Shown: positions 55,155-64,000 of the stretch, one piece after another
Layout of the letters: the number at the start of each line of letters is the position of its first letter
Numbering within the stretch: the first letter of the stretch is position 1
Source: Perca fluviatilis
Lineage: Eukaryota; Chordata; Actinopteri; Perciformes; Percidae
Assembly: GCF_010015445.1 (NCBI RefSeq)
Contig: NC_053114.1
Coordinates: 18,617,724 to 18,681,723, forward strand
Direction: 5' to 3'
DNA length: 64,000 nt
Program-made: the position numbers and the translations under genes
Notes under the pieces: model-generated
What the model was told of the DNA's origin: nothing
What the model saw: the letters and a program-made list of their open reading frames with translations, nothing else
Database searches by the model: none

Positions 55155-58139
55155 TTATGTCAGCCCAATTTCTTCTAAAACGCTCCGTGGTGCCTCAGCC
55201 TCCTGCAGACGAAGAAAAAGAAATGTTCCTTTCTGTCGTACATGTTGTGGCGCAAAGTACCCCTCCAAATTATAATACATAGTACATGAGTCATAAAGTT
55301 ACTAAATGTGTGTGAGGGGAACAGGAGGCCTCCAGTGAGTTAAAGCTTTTACAAGCCGTGCTGTTATAACAACAGCACTGCATGCTTTGCTAAAAATAAA
55401 TCAGTGATTGTGTTGACTGCAAGCGACCACAGCTAGACAGAAATGCAAACGTGCAGGACAGCACTGGCCTTAGCGCACTGGCACAAGGGAGAGAGGTATT
55501 AATCAAGCGCTGCAGGCTTAAAATTAACAAGTGACGTCAGATGTGGAGGGCCGCAAGGTGAAAAAAGCAATACACCAACATCTTAGATCCTCCCTTCTGT
55601 CTGCTTTAACATTAGCATCGCAGAGTGAAATTTCCTCCTCAAAGTTAGAGATGCAACAATTACTCGATCAACAGAAAATGTATCTGCCACAGTTTTGATA
55701 ATGGATGAATCGTTTAAATATGCCATAAATTTGCTGGTTCCAGCTTCTCAGATGTCAAGATTGGCTGTTTCTTTGTCTTAAATGGCAGTGAAGTGAATAT
55801 ATTTGGGGTTTTGGCCAAGACTAACAGTTATTTTAATACATCACCCTGGGCTCTGGAAACTTGAGATGGGCAATTTCCCCAATTGTTTGACATTTTACAG
55901 ACCAAACACTTAATCCAATAATTCAGAAAATCATTGGCAGGTTAATTGACAGTTACTGTTTACCTGACACTATGGTAAGTTTGGCAAATCTGTTGATGAA
56001 GAACTGTGCGTACCTCCTGCAGCAGGTCAGCTTGCTCGATGGCTTTCAGCACGTTCTTCTTGGACGTCTCCTGGGCCTCTCCGCCCAGCAGGAACTCATC
56101 CAGAATAAAGTAGGCCTTCTCAAAGTTGAAGATAATATCCAACTCGCACACCTGTGTGTCCACAACACCGCAAACAGCAGCAGATCAGAGGAGATCCTAT
56201 ACTTACTGGAAACCTTGGACTCTTGCAATAAATTTTTACCACCCCCTTCCCCCTCCATACTATCAATCAACAGGTTACATGAGTTACATGAGACTCACAC
56301 TGCCAAAATATTTGTCAAGCAGCTCCACGTATCTATGGATGATCTCCAGGGTGATCAGCTCATTATCCTGATCCTCGACTGCACAGCAGAAATACAGGCT
56401 CGCATATCTACAAGTAAGGAAATAAAAAGTTTAACAAGGCGGTTATGTGTAAAAAAAAAATATTAGTGCTTTTGCTCTTTCATAAGAAAATGTAGAAAGA
56501 TCTATCTATCCCCAGAGGGAAATTCACAAGCTGTGATCACTGTCCACGCTCAGGTCTGCAAATGTACGGTATACTGAAATTAAGCACAGGGACTCAGCTG
56601 TAAGATATCTGTACATTCCAAAAACAAATGCAAAAAGCTTTCAAATCAAAATCCCATTATATTTACTTCCTGAATAACAAGTGTATCTTTGTGGTTTTAT
56701 GGATATATCATTGTTTAGCTCGGCATTAATACACCAATAAAACCATCAACTTTTAAACAAGGCTACCACTTAAATCCTTCCCTTAAAAAAATAAAATTAC
56801 AAAATTTGAATCAACAGAGCTGAACAAAAACAGAACATCATAACCTTTACACAGAAAGGATTTATGGCAGGGGTATTAAATTGGACTGCATTAGCTTGAA
56901 CATGGGTACCAAATAAACAGGTAACTCAGTGTATAGCATCGTGCTTAAGTATTGTAGCACTGTGTCACTGTCTCCAGGCTGAGTTTGGTTGTTTATGAGT
57001 TTTTTGTTTATTATATTGAACACATGAAGATGTGTCTTTTGTAGTTTTATGACTCAGCAGTCATATGTCCAGGACAAATCAAGCATTCTTTATATATTTG
57101 AATCATTGTCCTCCATTGTTTGGCAGTTGGTATTAAAAAGAGTGGGTGTTTCTGGCTTTCATCACACACCAGAAGGTGTGATCTAAATGCCAGAAATCTC
57201 AGTGCTTGACAACATAATCACTGAATCATTGGTTTTCATAAACAACCCCAACAAGCCACCGCAGATACAAAAGTGATGTAGCATACCAAACATTAACACA
57301 TCCTATTACTAAGAACAAACTCTGAAATGCCTGGCACATTTTAGTGTATGTAGCACTATGTAGACCATTGTGAAATGTTAAAAGATTTAACAAAATAATC
57401 TCTGGGTTCACTTGCTATCTTTTTCCAGCGATTTCAACCGGATCTTACGGTCTTCATCAACAGAGCATCTCCCTGATATACCACTGCGTGTCATCATGTC
57501 ACTGAAGATCTATACGTAGGTCACATTAGAACAACTAAACCATCTCCAACACAACTGAGAAAACTCTGTGTGCTGCTGATGAAGGCCCTGAGATGCAGAT
57601 GAAAGCTCTGGAAAAAAAAAGAAGCTATGTCAAACTACTTTTTCCATAGTCAGGAAAGAACTTTAACGCTCAACATGTTAAATGTAGCTGAAATATCCGA
57701 TGATAAGCAACTTGTGAGCAGCTTTTGCAGGATCTATTTGGTATAAATAGATTGGTTTAAATGACCTAAAGTAAGCCTGCTGCTGTTAAAAGATACGTTT
57801 ACTAACAATTCACAGATGAGAGGAGTCACAACACTGTAAACAACCAGAGATTCAAGCTTTGTGTTGACAGCTTCGTTGAGATGATCTCTGCTTCATCTTT
57901 GTCCATGTATTTACTGTATGTAGGCTACAGCCAGTATCTAAACTGCTCTTATTCACTTACCTCTTGTACACAATCTTGAGGTCCCTCCACTCCAAGAAGC
58001 TGCACATCTTGGGCTTCCTGGCCAGTATGGTCTGGACCAGGTCTCTGGAGATCTTCTTCCTCTCCTTGTCAGACAGAGGCACATACCATTTCTGTAACCG
58101 CAGCTTTCCCTGCCGGCTGAATAACAGCATGAACTGCAT
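55155..58139 (-). CDS. ap1s2: ap1s2, AP-1 adaptor complex subunit sigma-1B
   Basis: This is the small subunit of the clathrin adaptor AP-1, which sorts cargo between the trans-Golgi network and endosomes and helps bind dileucine sorting signals. Coding exons (minus): 57961-58139, 56299-56407, 56014-56151, 55155-55202. They give 157 residues, the same as human AP1S2, starting [20 protein letters not shown] and ending [15 protein letters not shown]. Landmarks are [39 protein letters not shown] and [17 protein letters not shown]. The acceptor CCTCAG sits directly before the ATG, so exon 1 is non-coding; a candidate ends at 58601 (TTGAAG/GTAAAG). The C-terminus and linkage to zrsr2 (as at human Xp22) favour AP1S2 over AP1S1 and AP1S3. 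Confidence 0.96.
55640..55950 (+). repeat. Dispersed TTAATCGATTA-type MITE, copy 4 (ap1s2 intron)
   Basis: Starts near GAGATGCAACAATTACTCG and contains TTGCTGGTTCCAGCTTCTCA, GACCAAACACTTAATCC and AAAATCATTGGCAGGTTAAT. It matches the block order of the copies at 18838 and 61510. It ends about 60 bp from the ap1s2 exon boundary at 56014. Confidence 0.6.
56408..57960. other. ap1s2 intron after the first coding exon
   Basis: Mostly unique AT-rich sequence. At 56495-56530, GATCTATCTATCCCCAGAGG is an inverted copy of the retroelement 3' tail (GGGGATAGATAGATC). About 57640-57780 is unassigned. No exon seen. Confidence 0.5.
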
Positions 58140-58600
58140 CTGAGGAAGGAAGTTCAGTTAAAAGTTATCTATGGTTGAGATGAGAAAAACCTACAATGTT
58201 TAGAGAGAAGGAATGTGTAACGTTTTATAGAGGTAACGGGACGAAGTAGTAACTATAGCAATCGTGAATTCTGAATTGTATGCTAAATATTATTTCTCCA
58301 TGACAAGAAGTTAATTAAGTAACGTTGCATCTAATTGAATACTTAATAAGAAACGCCCGAACAGGAAATACATGCATTTATTCAAGGATGATACAACCCA
58401 GCAGTCTGATCAAATGTATTTTAAAGTTGTTCAATGTTACGTCCAGCAGGCTTTTGCACAAACTTCCAACAGCTTATGGTAGCTAACATTGCTAAATAGC
58501 CACATTATTGACATCAACAACACGTTATGTGTAATTTGCGCCCCCTCCCGCGACGCCAAGCTAGAGACAGCAGATACGAGAAGTAAACACGACTCTTTAC

Positions 58601-59906
58601 CTTCAATGTAGTCGCTTGGACGACTGGTAACTTCAGTAAATTCAAGCGAAATACATAACCAAAGAGACTAGAAAGATATTAGGTTAGCTTCTCGATCCAG
58701 ACTGATGCTAAACTAGCTAGCGGACAGCGGTTGTGGTGAGACAACGTTTAGGTCAGCGGTGCTGTGATTGGCCGAAAAAGACACAGCTATGGAATTTGAT
58801 TGGTTTAAATATTCCGTTATTCGTTACGTGCACACAGCTTTGGCTTCCTGTATCTGAAAGTTTAGTCACGTTCACTTCTTCTCCACTACATTTCAGAGGC
58901 AAATTACGTTACACTAGCTAAACCAGCAACAAACATATACATGGAGCTATTATGTACAAATGAGTGTCAATATAAAAGTCAAACTGTTACTGTAAACTGC
59001 GTGCGGGGTGAAATAGTAAAAGAGTGCAGGAATTAATATTGTATGGTAATGTAATAAGTTACATACAGCAGGTGGTGTATGTACAGTATTTGCATGTATA
59101 TGTGCAGTAGACAGCCTGCTTCTACTTACATTTAACAACAAGTGATTCTATTTTTTCTTTACATTAAGTAGCTACATTTTGCTGAAAATACTTATGTACT
59201 TCACCACTACTGATCTTATGTGCTTATGTTGTCTCTTATCTTTGCTCTTCTCCTTATTATAATAATACATTTATTTCAAAGTAAATGTTAGAAAGTGCTC
59301 ATATGTATAAATAATAATATGTTGTGTAATTATGTGCACATAAACATCATTGGAACATTATAAGATGGCGTCTTGAAAAATAAGGAAATATATTTTAAAT
59401 AAATTGAATTGTTGATGTTTGCCTTTTTTTTAGTCTTCTTTTCTGCTGTAGCACTTCATTTGTATGAAAAGGTGCTATACGAATACACTTTTTGGGAAAG
59501 TATCATTGACATATATAAAAGGAAAGTGTCTGCCTACATCTGGGTTGTGGTTGTGTGCCCTGAAACATAAAAAGGGAAGAAGTGGATGTGGCGCCCCCTG
59601 TCGTCAAACACTCAAACAAAAAGTACATCATGTTTTTTTTCTTCTTTTCAGAATGGATGTACAATTCCTCACGTACGTACTATGCACGCTTTCTCTTTCT
59701 GTGAATTCTCACGTATTGTCACCTTTAACGCCTGACCCTCATCCAGCTGTTTGACACAGGGCTGCGCGCGCGTGAGTGAGTGTGTGTGTGAATCGTGTGA
59801 ATACAGACGTTTGAGTGTAACGTCAAATCTGTGTCGTCACGGCTAGCAAGCTGTAGCCGAGCAGCAGCCTCATCAGAGCGGTGAAGCTGTCAGATCAATA
59901 CTGTCT
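58601..59906. promoter_or_regulatory. Head-to-head interval of ap1s2 (minus) and phka2 (plus)
   Basis: Includes the probable non-coding first exon of ap1s2 (58601 to about 58720) and the start of the phka2 5' exon (ending 59955). TAGCTAACATTGCTA (58480-58494) and AACTAGCTAGCGG (58710-58722) resemble motifs at other promoters in the window. The middle is AT-rich with nothing recognised. Confidence 0.5.
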
Positions 59907-60178
59907 ATGGATCAATCCCGCGCTGCAGGAACTGGACGGATGGATCAGCTGCGTGGTAAATTCAGTGATTAAGCACCTTTAGCATTTGTATATTTCTCAT
60001 AAATTCATTTTACACACGAAGCCTTTAGTGTTGTTGTGTTCTGTCTTGGCCAGGTCTCCCTCGGTAAAGATATTTTAATGTCAAGGTACTTCCTGGTTAA
60101 ATGAAGGTTGAATAAGTATAGCCTAAGTTACTTGTTAAGACTTGTTGTGTTGTGTGCGCAGTGATGACTGATCAGTGA
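59907..60178 (+). promoter_or_regulatory. phka2: Predicted upstream ORF in the phka2 5' leader
   Basis: If the exon ending at 59955 (GCGTG/GTAAAT) is joined to the exon starting at 60162 (GTGCGCAG acceptor), an ATG at 59907 opens a 21-codon frame, MDQSRAAGTGRMDQLRVMTD plus Q, and stops at TGA 60176-60178. That is 2 nt before the phka2 ATG. The splice join is predicted, so the uORF is conditional on it. Confidence 0.55.
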
Positions 60179-60180
60179 GG

Positions 60181-63100
60181 ATGAGGAGCCGCAGTAACTC
60201 AGGAGTGAGGCTGGATGCCTATGCCAGGCTGGTCCAAGAGACTATCCTGTGCCACCAGGTGAGTCCAGACATACATAGGCAGATACAGGAGAGAAGCAAT
60301 ACCACACTTTAGAAATATTCAGCTGCAAGTAAAAGTCCTGCTTTTATTTACGTAAATGTAGTAGGGCTGTGCAATTAATCGACATTCAACGTGATTATGA
60401 TTTCGACTCATAATGATCGCAAAAACAGAATAATCGAGAAAAACAATTATTTAGCTCATTACTTTTTGCAAGTAAACTCAAATTTTCTCTTGTGTTCTGA
60501 AAAAATAAAGTTTAAATAGGAAAAGTATTAAGGCAAATTTCACAGTATTTTTTTTTACTGTTGATTTACTTAACTTTTTCCACTGTTTTTTAAGTTCAAT
60601 AATTGTGTAATTGTGTTAAATTATTGTGATTTCAATATTGACCAAAATAATCGTGATTATATTTTTTTCCATAATCGAGCAGCCCTAAAATGTAGCCTAT
60701 TTGCATCTAAACATACTTAAAATCTCAAAAGTACTTATTATGCAGCATGGCCCATTATAGAAATATGTAAGCATCATTCTAATGTAGCAACTGGTAAAGG
60801 TTGCGCTAATTTGAACTACTTTACATACCAATGGGTAATCTATAATAATACATCTTTTATTTGTTAATTGTATTTTTGTATTAATATTATAAGATATAGA
60901 GTAAAATATACATAAAAAATGTTTACATTACACTTCTGGAAGAAGGTCATGAGTGTGTAAGCCACGTAATTGGTAAAGTAGTTCCTCTTTGAGCCATATC
61001 TGTGTACATTTTCCAGACTGTGTTGGTACTGTGCAACACACATTGCACTCTTTCCAACGATTTAGAAATAATACTCATATATTACAAGTATAATCGGAAT
61101 GTGCAGAGTAACTAGTCACTAAAGCTGTCAAATAAATGTTGTACATTTATCTATCAGCACTTCAACAGTCAACAGCTGTCTAAGTTTAAAAGTGTGACCC
61201 AGAGGGTTCACAGCTGATAGAAAACTGGGCCACCTTTCCTTACAAAGCATGCACATGCCAGGGTGTAGGTTTGGTTTCAGAGTAGGGGACAGGTCTCAGG
61301 TTCTTTAACCAAGAACTGAAACTATATGAAATTCTGCATTATTAAAGCACTAACCCAACTTAAAATTGCATTTACTTTCATTAATAGACACCTGATACAT
61401 TGCTCATGTTTTATTTGCACCCTCTCCTGCTTTATATTTTATTAATGTTCAATGCTAGTATTTTTTAAATAATAACACACCGTTAACAGTTACACAGATT
61501 CAATTATTTAGAGTTGAAACTACTAGTGGAATAATTGTCTGTGAGCAATCAATAGAAAAATTAACTGTCAACTATTTCAAAAACGGATTAAACCGTTGAA
61601 TGATTTTTACGAACAAAAATGCTAAACAGGCTTCAGCTTCTCGGATGTGAGGATTTGCTACTTTTCTTTGTCACGCCCACCCTGTCCTTACTGTTAATGA
61701 AGCTCTTGTGTGTGTGTTTGTTTCAGAACCCGGTGACAGGACTTCTGCCTGCCAGTGCCCAGAAGAAGGATGCCTGGGTGAGGGATAATGTGTACAGTGT
61801 CCTGGCTGTGTGGGGGCTGGGCATGGCTTACCGCAAGAACGCAGACCGTGATGAAGACAAGGCCAAGGCCTACGAACTGGAGCAGGTGTGTTTGTAACAG
61901 AGAGAGAGAGCGAGGGTTAATGTTCACAGCAGTGCCTGTTTGTTCCACCGGTTATGGTGGGTCAAATATTTTAAATAAGCAAGCGTTTGTTTGTGCCACA
62001 TGCATCACATTCTCATTTGATTAGTTATTTAGGCTACAGTTAAACTACAATTTTATCACATTAATCCAAAACAAAATATTTAAATCTCAAATTGATATTT
62101 TAAGCACCAAACTGAATGGGAATATAAAGTATGTTAACATTCAATGACTACAATTATTTCTAAACTGTTACAGATCTAACATAAATAAAATAGAAATAAA
62201 TAAAATAATTAAGTCAGTGCTAAAAAAGTTCATTAATTCGCTCGTTGATTGAAATAATTAATTTGTTAAAATTAATTAGAAATTGTAAGAAATTGAGACA
62301 ATTAAAGTAATTGAGACAAAATAAAAATGCATTTGAAGTTGGAAACTTTCCATGGGAATTAACAGGAATTAACGGGAATAAATGGGAATTTATGGGAATA
62401 AAGTGGATATTTTTAATATTGCTTGTTATAATACTGTTAGTCTATAACAGGGAACTTAAATGTAGTTGACAAAAAACCACATTTTGCAGCATAATCTTGG
62501 TTAAAACAACCTGATTTAATGCAACTTCAGCTGAATGTCCTCCCTATATTCGTCAATGACATGCACGCACGCAGTAATCAGCATAGGCTACTACATACTT
62601 ACCAACATTTTAACCTATGTGTGTTAATTGTATAGCCCACTAACCATAGTAAATCAAAATTGGAATGTTTCCAAAATTCCCCAGCTAAACTTTCCATGGA
62701 AAGTTTCTGGAAAGTTACTGGAAAATATTCTCCCCTTTGCAACCCTATTACAAATTCACAAAGTTGGACATTTTCATTTTATTCATACTGTATATATCAT
62801 ATTATTACAAATGGCAATTTGGATTCTTGGCTGCAAGCTATCTTCTGTAACATTAAGTCATTTTTGATAGATTTAATGATTAACAGTAGATCAATACATT
62901 TAATACAATGTTTGCAATATCTATTCAGTAATAGAAATTATTAATTGCAGTTCTTATTTTAATCATTTAATCATCAGTTATTGTTGCATGTAATGTGGTG
63001 CCTTTGAACGGTGATTTGTTCAATTTCTGACGAACATCAGTCAGTGACTATGAATCTTTTTTTAACTGAACTGAACAAAGGGATTAGAATCAGCAAAGTG

Positions 63101-63248
63101 ATTTGTGATTTCCAGCTCTTCTAAAAATAGAAAATGACTTGGATTGCAGTGGCTTTTTGTTTGACTTTTGTAGTTTACTGATGTTGTTGTTTGTTGGCAG
63201 AGTGTGGTAAAGCTGATGCAGGGACTTCTGCAGTGCATGATGAGACAG
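60181..63248 (+). CDS. phka2: phka2, phosphorylase b kinase regulatory subunit alpha (N-terminal three coding exons; partial)
   Basis: The alpha subunit regulates phosphorylase kinase, which turns on glycogen phosphorylase; PHKA2 is the liver form and PHKA1 the muscle form. Coding exons: 60181-60258, 61727-61885 and 63201-63248, all phase 0, giving 95 residues that start [20 protein letters not shown] and continue [49 protein letters not shown] and [16 protein letters not shown]. This is the beginning of the glucoamylase-like (GH15) domain of the 1,200-residue family; the gene continues past the right edge. LGMAYR and LLQCMMRQ are PHKA2-like, whereas LLPAS and SVVKL recall PHKA1. Linkage to zrsr2/ap1s2, as at Xp22, tips the balance to phka2. 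Confidence 0.88.
60310..61145 (+). repeat. GTGGAAAGTACTT-type hAT-like repeat, third copy, split by a nested MITE
   Basis: GCAAGTAAAAGTCCTGC at about 60325 and, after the insertion, CTTAAAATCTCAAAAGTACT, ACTAGTCACTAAAGCTGTCA and AATAAATGTTGTAC match landmarks of the elements at 27787 and 31378. Part of its middle is lost or rearranged. Lies in a phka2 intron. Confidence 0.6.
60354..60695. mobile_element. hAT-type MITE with TAGGGCTG ends and perfect 8-bp target-site duplication, nested in another repeat
   Basis: The element is 60362-60687 (326 bp). It starts TAGGGCTGTGCAATTAATCG; its right end CCATAATCGAGCAGCCCTA inverts to TAGGGCTGCTCGATTATGG. AAATGTAG is repeated exactly at 60354-60361 and 60688-60695. 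An 8-bp duplication indicates a hAT-type transposase. No coding capacity. Confidence 0.88.
61510..61690 (+). repeat. Dispersed TTAATCGATTA-type MITE, copy 5
   Basis: Contains GAGTTGAAACTACTAGTGG, CAATCAATAGAAAAATTAAC and GCTTCAGCTTCTCGGATGTG. It ends about 40-60 bp before the acceptor of the phka2 exon at 61727, so it abuts the splice site region. Confidence 0.5.
61886..63200. other. phka2 intron with GGGAATTA / CTTTCCATGG repeat
   Basis: About 62335-62755 is an interspersed repeat. Its left part has AACTTTCCATGGGAATTAAC and repeated GGGAATA units; the right part has CTTTCCATGGAAAGTTTCTG and ends CCCCTTTGCAACCCTATT, a string common in teleost repeats. The rest is AT-rich. No extra exon. Confidence 0.5.
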
Positions 63249-64000
63249 GTAAGAAACCCCTGTGCTTACATTACATGTGTACATGTTCACTTGTGTTTGC
63301 ACATTGAAACATCAAATCCTCGTGGAAGAAAATCCGAAAAGCATGTGTTCTGGTTCTGAGAAAGCACAATGTGTTATCTGGGGTACTGTGGTATTTAAAC
63401 AAACTGCTTTATGTAAACAGGTTTGTGACCACAGTCTGCTGCTATGTGCGCAGGCACGTCAAACTCTGTGACGTCGGCAGTTAGTCAGAAAGATAAACAA
63501 ACTAATAATTGACAGTATGTTGGTGATCTACATTTTGAAGTGAAAGTGATAGTGACGGGGTCCAATTGGTCGGTTAGGACAGAAGACAAACATTTCTCTC
63601 ATTTAAGGTGGTTTATTATAGATGGAATAATAATAGAACTTGTATACTCTTGGTATACAAGGATTCTTTCAGTTTGAGAAGCCACAGTCAGCGCGTGCTG
63701 TTAGAAGAATACTGAATACTGGTTTAAATGAGATTATTTAGAAATGTGCAAGCTATTGCACATTATGATTGGCTAATATTAAGGTGGGAGGCAACCGTGG
63801 TTTAGACTTGGCGCTTCCTTGTTGGTACACAGGCTAGTTCCATCCAATGGGAGACGTCGACTCCCTGGAGGATTCCCTCTCTCCCTTCCTCCCGGGTATT
63901 TCCACTCAAGAGGAATTTAATCTACTTCCAACCATTCTACTACCCCCTGTCCTTCTAATATCAATGCTCTGTGTGAAGACATGCATTGCTATATGTGTTA
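63249..64000. other. phka2 intron to window end
   Basis: Starts with donor CAG/GTAAGA. I see no further phka2 exon before the window ends and no delimitable repeat. Confidence 0.5.

Noticed and set aside
60181..63248. Assignment as phka1 in place of phka2
   Set aside because: Residues are mixed between the two paralogues, but linkage with zrsr2 and ap1s2 mirrors human Xp22, where PHKA2 lies; kept as the alternative.

Overview
This window is nuclear DNA from a bony fish, most likely a spiny-rayed (percomorph) teleost. The genes are split into many exons with GT-AG (once GC-AG) introns. The spaces between exons are filled with long (CA)n microsatellites, L2-type LINE tails and short non-autonomous DNA transposons of kinds common in teleosts. 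No bacterial, viral or plasmid features were seen. I joined exons by hand from splice consensus, reading frame and remembered similarity to human orthologues; no database search was possible.

Seven protein-coding genes are supported. From left to right they are: homer2 (minus strand, only the first three coding exons, 1-20629), ramac (plus, 21971-24384), btbd1 (minus, 32911-40727), tm6sf1 (plus, 42342-45764), zrsr2 (plus, 47057-53004), ap1s2 (minus, 55155-58139 plus an upstream non-coding exon) and phka2 (plus, from 60181, running off the right edge). Three gene pairs lie head to head (homer2/ramac, btbd1/tm6sf1, ap1s2/phka2). zrsr2 and ap1s2 converge.

The left four genes correspond to human 15q25 neighbours (HOMER2, RAMAC, BTBD1, TM6SF1). 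The right three correspond to human Xp22 genes (ZRSR2, AP1S2, PHKA2). The window therefore spans a junction between two blocks that are separate in human, located at about 45.8-47.0 kb. The genes have unrelated housekeeping or neuronal roles: synaptic scaffold, mRNA cap methylation, BTB adaptor, membrane protein, minor splicing, clathrin adaptor and glycogen breakdown. They do not form a pathway.

The homer2 introns (129-9299 and 9457-20624), the ramac intron, the ramac-btbd1 gap (25.1-32.8 kb) and the phka2 introns are repeat-rich. Several elements can be delimited to the base by target-site duplications: a 224-bp hAT-type element at 4231-4454, a hAT-type element nested in another repeat at 60362-60687, a TTAA-flanked piggyBac-like element in zrsr2 intron 8, and a 714-bp element with perfect 17-bp inverted ends in the ramac intron.

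I found no clear evidence of a wholly new biological system. The points most worth a second look are the apparently broken 3' end of btbd1 exon 4, a predicted 21-codon uORF ending 2 nt before the phka2 start, a GC-AG intron in tm6sf1, the nested transposons, and the clustering of GCTAACGTTAGC-like palindromes at gene 5' ends.
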